A stretch of DNA of 64,000 nt from DAOUET01 sp034430155 (GTDB lineage Bacteria > Chloroflexota > Anaerolineae > Anaerolineales > UBA4823): assembly GCA_034430155.1 (NCBI GenBank), contig DAOUET010000059.1, forward strand, positions 1 through 64,000, given 5' to 3'. The notes beneath the pieces were generated by a model, which did not search any database, was not told where the DNA came from, and saw only the letters and a program-made list of their open reading frames with translations. Within the stretch, counting starts at the first letter, position 1, and the number at the start of each line of letters is the position of its first letter. Shown here one piece after another: positions 1-7,207 of the stretch. The position numbers and the translations under genes were made by a program.

Positions 1-350
1 TGAGTAAAAAATACCACAATGCGGGCAAGGAATGGGTTTGGCAGTATGTCTTTCCTGCTTCTCAACGGTCCACCGATCCGGAATCGGGTGTGGTGAGACG
101 CCATCATTTACATCCCAGCGCAGTGCAAAAGGCTGTCTGGCGCGCTGCTCAAAAAGCGGGATTAGACAAAAGAGTTACTCCACACACTTTCAGGCACTCC
201 TTCGCGACCCACTTGCTCGAAGCTGGCTATGATATTCGCACAGTCCAGGAGCTACTCGGTCACAAAGACGTAAAAACCACCATGATCTACACCCATGTGC
301 TCAATCGTGGACCCAAAGCCGTGCGCAGCCCACTGGATGAGGTTTTCTAG
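1..350 (+). CDS. Integron-type tyrosine recombinase, C-terminal part (5' end outside window)
   Basis: The reading frame is open from the window edge to TAG at 348-350, so only the C-terminal catalytic part is visible. Residues encoded at 3-89 (motifs NAGKEW and YVFPAS) and the later TPHTFRHSFATHLLEAGYDI, VQELLGHKDV and MIYTHVLN match the integron integrase branch of the tyrosine recombinases. The H-x-x-R pair, the second active-site His in LGHKD and the nucleophilic Tyr in YTHV are all present. In integrons intI is transcribed away from its cassette array, so attI and any cassettes would lie left of the window. None is visible here, and related stand-alone integrases exist. Family assignment is strong; whether a real integron is present cannot be judged. 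Confidence 0.88.
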   Translation, partial: SKKYHNAGKEWVWQYVFPASQRSTDPESGVVRRHHLHPSAVQKAVWRAAQKAGLDKRVTPHTFRHSFATHLLEAGYDIRTVQELLGHKDVKTTMIYTHVLNRGPKAVRSPLDEVF

Positions 351-462
351 ATTTAGCAAAAAGGCAAAAACCCCCGGTTTTCTCTCGGTAAATTCGACCA
401 ATCAATTGGCAATTCCGCCAGCTTCTCTCGCTGCTCGAATCGATTTAACCTAAAGAACCGCG

Positions 463-509
463 CCACCAGCTGTCGAGCAACTTGAATTCCCATCTCCTGG
501 TGGTTTTTT
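463..509 (+). terminator. Possible terminator after the integrase
   Basis: CCACCAG at 463-469 pairs with CTGGTGG at 497-503 and is followed directly by six T (504-509). The loop is long (27 nt), which weakens the call. The rest of 351-530 holds no gene that I can support. Confidence 0.4.
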
Positions 510-532
510 CACCAAAGGTCAAATTCCTGAAT

Positions 533-562
533 CAAAAAAGAGCGGATGAAGCGCTCTTCTTT
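533..562 (-). terminator. Intrinsic terminator of tRNA-Glu
   Basis: On the minus strand a stem with arms AAGAGCG and CGCTCTT is followed by a run of T, immediately downstream of the tRNA-Glu gene. This is a compact rho-independent terminator. Confidence 0.75.
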
Positions 563-568
563 GATAAT

Positions 569-640
569 GCCCCCAAGGGGAATCGAACCCCTGTTTTGGC
601 CTTGAGAGGGCCACGTCCTGGGCCGCTAGACGATGGGGGC
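569..640 (-). tRNA. tRNA-Glu (anticodon CTC)
   Basis: The 72-nt minus-strand sequence folds as a cloverleaf. The acceptor arms GCCCCCA and TGGGGGC pair, the T-arm carries GGTTCGATTCC, and the anticodon stem TGGCC/GGCCA encloses the loop CTCTCAA, giving anticodon CTC. No CCA is encoded. It stands alone, with its own terminator on the downstream side. Confidence 0.95.
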
Positions 641-833
641 TAGCAGCGGGGAAATTCTACCATGCTCCCATACCCTCCGTCAACAAAATCGAGAGCCGCG
701 GTTCGAGAGATACCTGCTGGGTTATAATTCTGATTTAGGAGCCTCTGGTGATAGTCCTTTCCACCTCAGGCCAAAATAGATTTCGCATATGCCTCCCTTT
801 TAAAGGAGCGGTATAAATTTTAATGTTATCTTC

Positions 834-1742
834 ATGACCACCTTCGAACTGTGTCTGGCCTGGAATTGGGAATTTGACGCTGATTTTGTCAATCTGCTCG
901 ACACAGCTTGTCAGGCCAATAACCTGTCGTTGTTGCAAATCAGACCCGACAACCTGGAGTCCATAAAAAACCAGTTGTCCAGGGGTGAGATTTCCTGCCT
1001 GTCCTTCTTTGATCGAGCCTCCGACGAAGACGATCGTTTTCTCTCTATAGTCCATTGGGCGCGTCAGCAGCAGGTTTTTCGCATCAATCCCTACCGCCTG
1101 GCGCGGCGAGCCTGGAATAAAGCCACCATGTACTTTGAATTCATCCAAGCCGGCTTGCATACCCCCCACACCATCGTCCTTCCACCTTACCGGTTAAAGC
1201 CCCTCCTCCCACCGGTTGAACTTCACATTTTAGGGACCAGCTTTGCGATAAAACCTGCCCATGGAGGTGGCGGTCAGGGAGTAGTCACCGAGGCGACCAG
1301 CTGGGATCAGGTGCTGCAAGCCCGCCAGGTTTACCCTGCGGATCATTACCTGCTCCAAGCCCATGTCGTCCCCATCAGCCTGGGGCCGCGCCAAGCCTGG
1401 TTCCGGGTGATCTACTGTGCTGGCGAGACCTACCCGTCTTGGTGGGACCCATCCACCCATGTCTACACGCCGGTGACAATCGATGAGCGCCGCCTCTACA
1501 ACCTTGAGGTCTTATGGCAAATCACCGGGATCATTGCCCATACCTGCCAACTCGAATTGTTCTCCACCGAAATCGCTCTGACCCAAAATGACCAGTATAA
1601 AGTGGTCGATTACATTAACGATCCTATCGATCTGAGGTTGCAGTCCAAAACGGCTCAGGGCGTGCCAAATAACATCGTGGAACGCGTCGCCCAACGCTTG
1701 GTGAGCCTGATTGCTGAAAACTTACCGGCAGTTAAAGATTAA
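834..1742 (+). CDS. ATP-grasp-like protein of unknown substrate
   Basis: The 302-residue product has features of the ATP-grasp fold: a central FAIKPAHGGGGQGV, resembling the lysine and glycine-rich loop that grips ATP, and near the C-terminus VVDYINDPIDLR, resembling the acidic/Asn metal-binding segment. ATP-grasp enzymes join a carboxylate to an amine or thiol through an acyl phosphate, but the substrate cannot be read from the sequence. There is no signal peptide, so it is probably cytosolic. It precedes the helicase-nuclease genes by 14 nt and may share their transcript, but a role in DNA repair is not implied. The ATG at 834 has no good Shine-Dalgarno sequence; AAAGGAG at about 800 is too distant. 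Confidence 0.65.
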   Translation: MTTFELCLAWNWEFDADFVNLLDTACQANNLSLLQIRPDNLESIKNQLSRGEISCLSFFDRASDEDDRFLSIVHWARQQQVFRINPYRLARRAWNKATMYFEFIQAGLHTPHTIVLPPYRLKPLLPPVELHILGTSFAIKPAHGGGGQGVVTEATSWDQVLQARQVYPADHYLLQAHVVPISLGPRQAWFRVIYCAGETYPSWWDPSTHVYTPVTIDERRLYNLEVLWQITGIIAHTCQLELFSTEIALTQNDQYKVVDYINDPIDLRLQSKTAQGVPNNIVERVAQRLVSLIAENLPAVKD

Positions 1743-1756
1743 TCCCCCGCCTTCTC

Positions 1757-3940
1757 ATGTCCCACCTCTACCCAGAATCGCCTCCCCCCCTAACGGAAGG
1801 GCAAATAGCTCTCATTGAAAGACCTCTACACGCCAAGATCTTTCTAGAAGGCCCGGCTGGTTCTGGCAAAACCACCACTGGCGTCGAACGCTTGCTGTAC
1901 CTGATGGCTTCCGGGGTTCCCGCGGATTCGATCCTGCTGATCCTTCCGCAGCGTACCCTGGCCCTTCCTTATTATCAGGTGTTGCGACACCCGGGCGTCC
2001 TGGCCGGTGGTGTAGTCACCATACTGACCATCGGTGGCTTAGCTCAGCGTATGGTGGAATTGTTCTGGCCGCTAGTAGCCGAGCAGGCTGGTTTCGCGGA
2101 CCCACATAAGCCCCCAATCTTCCTCACCCTGGAAACTGCCCAATATTTCATGGCTCGCCTGGTACGCCCCTTGCTTGAGCAGGGTTTCTTCGAGACGGTT
2201 ACCATTGACCGCAACCGCTTATACAGCCAGATCCTGGACAATCTCAACAAATCTGCGGTAGTCGGTTTCCCCTACACCCAGATTGGCAGGCGTTTGAAAG
2301 CCGCCTGGGTGGGCGACATCAGCCAAGCCCGTGTGTATGAAGATGCCCAATTCTGCGCCACCAAATTCAGGGAACACTGTCTGAACAACAACCTGCTTGA
2401 TTTTTCCCTACAGATTGAAGTTTTTATAAAGTTCTTGTGGTCGCACCACCTGGTTCATCAGTATCTGGTGACAACCTACCGCCATTTGATCGTGGATAAT
2501 CTCGAAGAAGACACTCCGGTGGCGCACGATTTGTTGACTGAATGGCTGCCCAACTTTGACTCGGCCCTGTTGATCTTCGACCAGCAAGCCGGGTATCGTT
2601 CTTTCTTGGGAGCTGACCCGGAGAGCGCCTCCGTGCTAAGAAACCTGTGCCAGGAACAGGTCCTGTTCCAGGATTCTTTTGTCACATCCCTCGAGATGAG
2701 GGCTTTCGGAACTCGCTTAGGGCAAGCCCTCGACTCCACCCAAAATGCCAGATTCCCCAGTCCGCTGAATATCCCCGCTGATGGTGATAGTTGGAGCCTC
2801 TCTGAGATCGCTCGTATCCGCTCTGTGATGGCTTATGAATACCATCGTTACCACCCAGAAATGCTCGACTGGGTCTCTCAGCAGATCGCCGCTTTGGTAA
2901 ATGCGGAAAACGTCTCCCCCGGAGAAATCGTCGTGTTGGCTCCTTTTCTCAGCGACGCTTTGAGGTTCTCGCTTACCAACCGCCTTGAAGCACAGGGCAT
3001 ACCAACCCGCTCCCACCGCCCATCGCGAGCCTTGCGCGAAGAGCCAGCTGCCCTGTGTTTGCTGACCCTGGCAGCCTTGGCGCATCCTCACTGGGGGATT
3101 CGGCCTACTCGGTTCGACGTGGCCTACGCCTTTATCCAGGCTATCGAGGACATGGATCTGGTGCGTGCTCATTTGCTCAGCGAGATTGTCTACCGGACAA
3201 CTGAAAATACGCCTACCCTGACTTCTTTCGACCGTATTAATCCCTTCATGCAAGACCGCATCACCTTCGTGCTGGGCGAGCGCTATGAAAGATTACACAC
3301 CTGGATAGAGCATTATCGTCAAGACCCTGAGCAGCCGATCGATAACTTTCTAAGCCGTTTATTTGGTGAAGTGCTCTCCCAACCGGGCTATGGCTTTCAC
3401 CAGGACTTTGATGCCGGTGAGGTGGCTGCCAATTTGATCGAGTCAGCTCGCAAATTCCGCTGGGTGTCTACCAGCGATCTGCTTGAGCAGGGGAAAACTC
3501 TGGGGCAGGAATATGTCGAGATGGTGCGGGATGGTGTGGTTGCTGCCCAATATATCCAAAGCTGGCAGGTACAACCGGAAAACGCCGTGCTGCTGGCCCC
3601 GGCCTACACCTTCCTGATGAATAACCGCCCTGTCGATTACCAGTTCTGGCTCGATATCACCGGACGTGGCTGGTCTGAACGGCTCTACCAGCCCCTGACA
3701 CACCCCTATGTGCTCAGTCGACACTGGCCTGATGAGGCCTTATGGACGGATATTCACGAATTTGAAGCCAGCCAACAGGCACTCCTGCGCTTGGCGATGG
3801 GATTGGTTCGCCGTTGCCGTCGCGGCATTTTCTTTGGATTGAGCGAATTAAGCGAGCAGGGCTACGAACATCACGGGCAATTGCTCAAGGCTATCCAACG
3901 TGTCTTGTTGGATTTGCCGGGCGATAGAGGCTCTGCATGA
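1757..3940 (+). CDS. AddB-like superfamily 1 helicase-type protein lacking a nuclease domain
   Basis: The 727-residue product begins with a UvrD/AddB-like ATPase domain. Walker A is GPAGSGKTTTG at about residues 33-43, and a Walker-B-like HLIVDNLEEDTPVAHD lies near residue 243. The middle contains a second region with the degenerate look of AddB proteins. AddB of AddAB usually exceeds 1100 residues and ends in an Fe-S PD-(D/E)XK nuclease; here that part is absent and a nuclease is encoded separately two genes downstream. The stop codon overlaps the next start (ATGA at 3937-3940), indicating translational coupling. The likely role is DNA end processing or translocation in a multi-chain recombinational repair enzyme. 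Function is inferred from family resemblance and neighbours. Confidence 0.72.
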   Translation: MSHLYPESPPPLTEGQIALIERPLHAKIFLEGPAGSGKTTTGVERLLYLMASGVPADSILLILPQRTLALPYYQVLRHPGVLAGGVVTILTIGGLAQRMVELFWPLVAEQAGFADPHKPPIFLTLETAQYFMARLVRPLLEQGFFETVTIDRNRLYSQILDNLNKSAVVGFPYTQIGRRLKAAWVGDISQARVYEDAQFCATKFREHCLNNNLLDFSLQIEVFIKFLWSHHLVHQYLVTTYRHLIVDNLEEDTPVAHDLLTEWLPNFDSALLIFDQQAGYRSFLGADPESASVLRNLCQEQVLFQDSFVTSLEMRAFGTRLGQALDSTQNARFPSPLNIPADGDSWSLSEIARIRSVMAYEYHRYHPEMLDWVSQQIAALVNAENVSPGEIVVLAPFLSDALRFSLTNRLEAQGIPTRSHRPSRALREEPAALCLLTLAALAHPHWGIRPTRFDVAYAFIQAIEDMDLVRAHLLSEIVYRTTENTPTLTSFDRINPFMQDRITFVLGERYERLHTWIEHYRQDPEQPIDNFLSRLFGEVLSQPGYGFHQDFDAGEVAANLIESARKFRWVSTSDLLEQGKTLGQEYVEMVRDGVVAAQYIQSWQVQPENAVLLAPAYTFLMNNRPVDYQFWLDITGRGWSERLYQPLTHPYVLSRHWPDEALWTDIHEFEASQQALLRLAMGLVRRCRRGIFFGLSELSEQGYEHHGQLLKAIQRVLLDLPGDRGSA

Positions 3941-6195
3941 CCTTCAAGCCGCGCCCCAAGCAGGAAGAAGTGCTTGACTACCAGGGCGGTACCATGGGTG
4001 TCTCCGCCGTACCCGGCAGCGGTAAGACCCATACCCTCTCCATGCTGGCTGCAAAAATCATCATGAACGCCTGGCTTGCGGACGACCAGGAGGTCCTTAT
4101 CGTCACGCTGGTCAATTCCGCGGTTGACAACTTCGCCCACCGCGTGGGCCTCTTCGTCGAGGAAAGCGGCTTACTGCCCAATCTCGGCTATCGCGTACGC
4201 ACCTTGCATGGCCTGGCCCATGATATTGTCCGTGAACGCCCGGCTCTGGCCGGTCTGTCCGAATCCTTTCAAATCGTCGATGAGCGCGCGGCTGATCAAA
4301 TCCGACGGGACGTATCGCTGGCTTGGTTGCAAGGCCACCCCTCCACTCTGGACGGCTATCTGAACCCCGACCTTGAGGAGGGCAGGCTGGAGTGGGTACG
4401 CCGCGACCGCCTGCCTGATTTGGTGAGCGACATCGCCTTAAGTTATATCCGCTTCGCCAAGGACCTCCAGATCACAGCCCCACAACTGCACCAACAACTT
4501 GAATCCCTGCCAGTTTCACTGCCGCTGGCACAAATGGGTTGCGATATCTACGCTGACTATCAGCGCGCCCTGGTATATCGCGGCGCGGTAGACTTCGACG
4601 ACCTGATCCGTCTGGCATTACAGGTGCTGGAAACCGATCGAGATTACTTGGCAAGGTTGCGCGATCGCTGGCCCTATATTCTGGAAGATGAAGCTCAAGA
4701 CAGCAGCCGTTTACAGGAGCAGATTCTCAGGCGGCTGGTGGAACCCGGCGGAAACTGGGTCCGCGTCGGAGATACCAACCAGGCCATCTTCGAGACCTTC
4801 ACCACTGCCAGCCCCGAATATCTGCGAAAGTTCCTGGAAGAAGCCGATTTCCAGCGCGAGCTGCCTAATTCTGGACGTTCAACCCAGAGCATCATGGATC
4901 TAGCCAACCATCTGATTAAATGGACGCAGTACCATCACCCCCAGGAAGCAGCTCGCCGCGCCCTGGCCTCCCCCTATATCCAACCGACCCCTCCTGGAGA
5001 CCCTCAACCCAATCCCCCTGATAATCCCGCCGCGGTGCGTTTTATCTCCAGGAAATTGACTCCCGCAGATGAAATCCAGGCTGTGGCTGACTCACTGGAA
5101 CACTGGCTGCCGGGTCATCAAGAGCAGACAGTGGCGGTCTTGGTACCGCGCAACCAGCGTGGCTTCGAGCTGGTTAACGAATTGAAGCGTCGCGACCTGG
5201 ATTACGTCGATAGCCTGCTGCGCAGTACCACCTCGACTCGCACCACAGCCGGTGCGCTGGCCAACATTGTGAATTATCTGTCAGATCCTCAATCCCCCAC
5301 CAAACTCACCACTGTTTATCGGGTATGGCGCCGCCATGACCAGGCTGATCAAAGCTCCATTAACCGCTACAACTCCGTAACCAAATTGTTGCGGAAATGT
5401 CGCCAGGTGGAGGATTTCATCAGACCGCGCCCTGACCGGGATTGGTTGGAATCGCTGGAAATCGGCTCAGACCAAACCGAGGTGTACCATGAGCTGCTCG
5501 AATTTCGCCAGATGGTCCAACGCTGGCAGGGCACTGCCCTTCTGCCTATCGATCAGCTCATTCTCACCCTCGCTCAGGATCTCTTCACCGAACCGCCTGA
5601 CCTGGCCATCGCCCATAAATTAGCGACGATCCTGCGCCAGGCCAGCAATGCCCACCTGGATTGGCGGCTGCCTGAACTTACCCAGGAATTGGCCGTGGTA
5701 GCCAGGAACGAGCGCCGTTTTCTAGGCTTCAGCGAAGACGACACCGGTTTTGATCCTGATAAGTACAAAGGTAAAGTCGTGGTTGCCACCATACACAAGG
5801 CTAAAGGGCTGGAGTGGGACCGGGTATATCTGACATCCCTCAACAATTATGACTTCCCATCAGGCATGCCCTCAGACACTTACATTTCCGAGCGTTGGTT
5901 CGTGCGGGATAATTTAAACCTGGAGGCAGAGACGCTGGCACAACTGCAGGCTGCTTTTTCCATCGATGAATACTCCTGGTACCAAGAGAGCCAGGCCAGC
6001 CAAACCGCCCGCCTGGATTACGTATCTGAGCGTTTGCGTTTGCTTTATGTAGCCATCACCCGCGCCAAAGAAGAGCTGATCATTACTTGGAATACTGGTC
6101 GTAGAGGCGACCGGCAACCTGCTGTCCCTTTCTTGGAATTGCAGACTTTCTGGGAAGCTACTCAGGAGTTGAAAACCGATGACCTTACCGAATGA
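3937..6195 (+). CDS. UvrD/PcrA-type ATP-dependent DNA helicase
   Basis: This 752-residue superfamily 1A helicase shows the family motifs in order: Walker A (VPGSGKTHTL, about residues 27-36), motif II (LEDEAQDSSR, about 250), a UvrD-like C-terminal domain with VATIHKAKGLEWDRVYLT (motif V, about 618) and LLYVAITRAKEEL (motif VI, about 697). Length fits UvrD/PcrA/Rep without an appended nuclease, unlike AddA or RecB. It overlaps the preceding AddB-like gene by 4 nt and the following nuclease gene by 17 nt, so the three are surely one operon and probably one complex. By analogy with AddAB and AdnAB it would be the 3'-5' motor, with the separate nuclease cutting the strand. Confidence 0.88.
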   Translation: MTFKPRPKQEEVLDYQGGTMGVSAVPGSGKTHTLSMLAAKIIMNAWLADDQEVLIVTLVNSAVDNFAHRVGLFVEESGLLPNLGYRVRTLHGLAHDIVRERPALAGLSESFQIVDERAADQIRRDVSLAWLQGHPSTLDGYLNPDLEEGRLEWVRRDRLPDLVSDIALSYIRFAKDLQITAPQLHQQLESLPVSLPLAQMGCDIYADYQRALVYRGAVDFDDLIRLALQVLETDRDYLARLRDRWPYILEDEAQDSSRLQEQILRRLVEPGGNWVRVGDTNQAIFETFTTASPEYLRKFLEEADFQRELPNSGRSTQSIMDLANHLIKWTQYHHPQEAARRALASPYIQPTPPGDPQPNPPDNPAAVRFISRKLTPADEIQAVADSLEHWLPGHQEQTVAVLVPRNQRGFELVNELKRRDLDYVDSLLRSTTSTRTTAGALANIVNYLSDPQSPTKLTTVYRVWRRHDQADQSSINRYNSVTKLLRKCRQVEDFIRPRPDRDWLESLEIGSDQTEVYHELLEFRQMVQRWQGTALLPIDQLILTLAQDLFTEPPDLAIAHKLATILRQASNAHLDWRLPELTQELAVVARNERRFLGFSEDDTGFDPDKYKGKVVVATIHKAKGLEWDRVYLTSLNNYDFPSGMPSDTYISERWFVRDNLNLEAETLAQLQAAFSIDEYSWYQESQASQTARLDYVSERLRLLYVAITRAKEELIITWNTGRRGDRQPAVPFLELQTFWEATQELKTDDLTE

Positions 6196-7063
6196 TTTCC
6201 AATTCAGTCAGGCTAGCCTGCAAGATTATGAGGATTGCCACCGCCGCTTTCAACTGCGTTATCTTCGCCGCCTGGCCTGGCCAGCCATCTCGGCAGAACC
6301 CGTTATCGAAAATGAGCAGCATTTACAAATAGGCTCAGAATTCCATCGTTTGGTACAACAATATCTGCTGGGTCTATCTGTTGAGCGATTATCCCAGTTG
6401 GCCGGGCAGGGTGACCTCAAACGCTGGTGGAACAATTTCCTTGAATACACGCCAGCACTGCCGGGTTTCGGTGACACATCACCCGCCAAACCTCTGGCCG
6501 AAATCTCTCTCTCAGCCCAATTTAAAAGTTGTCGGCTGGTCGCTAAATATGATGCTCTTACGCTTTCCAGCGACCATTCCGAAAAAAGGGCGACCATCTT
6601 CGATTGGAAGACTTACCGCAAACGACCAGGCCGTCAATGGCTGGCATCCCGCCTGCAGACCCGGCTTTACCCCTTTCTGTTAGTCCAGGCAGGTAGCTAT
6701 CTCAACCAGGGCAATGCAATTCAACCTGACCAGATCGAAATGGTTTATTGGTTCGCCGATTACCCCGCCCAACCGGAACGCTTCTCCTACCGTTCAGCGC
6801 AATACGAACAAGACCGCGCCTATCTTTCTGGTTTGTTGCAAGAGATTGCCGCTCGGGAGGAGCAAGCATTTGACTTGACCCCTCACGTGGAGCGCTGTCG
6901 TTTCTGTGTTTACCGTTCGCTCTGCCAGCGGGGTGTCCAAGCCGGCTTAATAGAGCAGCTGGAGGCCGATTGGGTACCAGATATAGGAACAGAAGGAGCC
7001 GTTTCTGATTTCGATCCGGACCGTGCTTTAGATTTTGAACAAATCGCTGAAATCGAGTTCTGA
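6179..7063 (+). CDS. Stand-alone PD-(D/E)XK nuclease with a 4Fe-4S cluster (RecB/AddB/Cas4 type)
   Basis: The 294-residue product carries the RecB-family nuclease signature: a conserved His in GSEFHRLVQQ (about residue 57), an Asp in KYDAL, the core FDWKTY (D-x-K, about 141-143), then RLQTRLYPF with the usual Q-x3-Y. One Cys near the N-terminus (C20, in DYEDCHRRF) and three near the C-terminus (C240, C243, C249, in CRFCVYRSLC) form the 1+3 pattern that holds an iron-sulfur cluster in AddB and Cas4 nucleases. It overlaps the UvrD-type helicase gene by 17 nt. With no cas genes here, the role as nuclease subunit of the two upstream helicase-like proteins is the best reading. Confidence 0.85.
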   Translation: MTLPNDFQFSQASLQDYEDCHRRFQLRYLRRLAWPAISAEPVIENEQHLQIGSEFHRLVQQYLLGLSVERLSQLAGQGDLKRWWNNFLEYTPALPGFGDTSPAKPLAEISLSAQFKSCRLVAKYDALTLSSDHSEKRATIFDWKTYRKRPGRQWLASRLQTRLYPFLLVQAGSYLNQGNAIQPDQIEMVYWFADYPAQPERFSYRSAQYEQDRAYLSGLLQEIAAREEQAFDLTPHVERCRFCVYRSLCQRGVQAGLIEQLEADWVPDIGTEGAVSDFDPDRALDFEQIAEIEF

Positions 7064-7088
7064 ATGGTAACTCCACTTTTATATTCAT

Positions 7089-7182
7089 TAGTAGCTACGC
7101 AGTTCAGGGAAAAATCGGGGGTGTTTGGGCGGGCAACGCCCGCCCAAACACCCCCATCCTCCCACCAACTGCGCAAGTCCTA
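7089..7182 (-). mobile_element. 94-bp non-autonomous transposon (MITE-like), copy A
   Basis: The element ends in 16-bp imperfect inverted repeats (TAGTAGCTACGCAGTT and, on the other strand, TAGGACTTGCGCAGTT). It contains a perfect 18-bp palindrome with a 3-nt loop at 7117-7155 (arm GGGGGTGTTTGGGCGGGC). It is flanked by the direct repeat TTCAT at 7084-7088 and 7183-7187, a 5-bp target duplication. It codes for nothing. It lies between the nuclease and RecJ genes, where the hairpin could also act on the transcript. Orientation is opposite to copies B and D. Confidence 0.92.
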
Positions 7183-7207
7183 TTCATGATAAAAGTAATT
7201 TTGCAAA

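Noticed and set aside
1..530. Integron cassette array or attC sites near the integrase
   Set aside because: No attC-like imperfect palindromes with the GTTRRRY core are visible to the right of the gene; by orientation the array would lie outside the window.
735..1169. Minus-strand 144-residue ORF
   Set aside because: Antisense to the ATP-grasp gene, which has clear family motifs; the minus-strand translation has none.
6179..7063. Cas4 nuclease of a CRISPR system
   Set aside because: No CRISPR array or cas gene is present; overlap with helicase genes favours an AddB-type repair nuclease.
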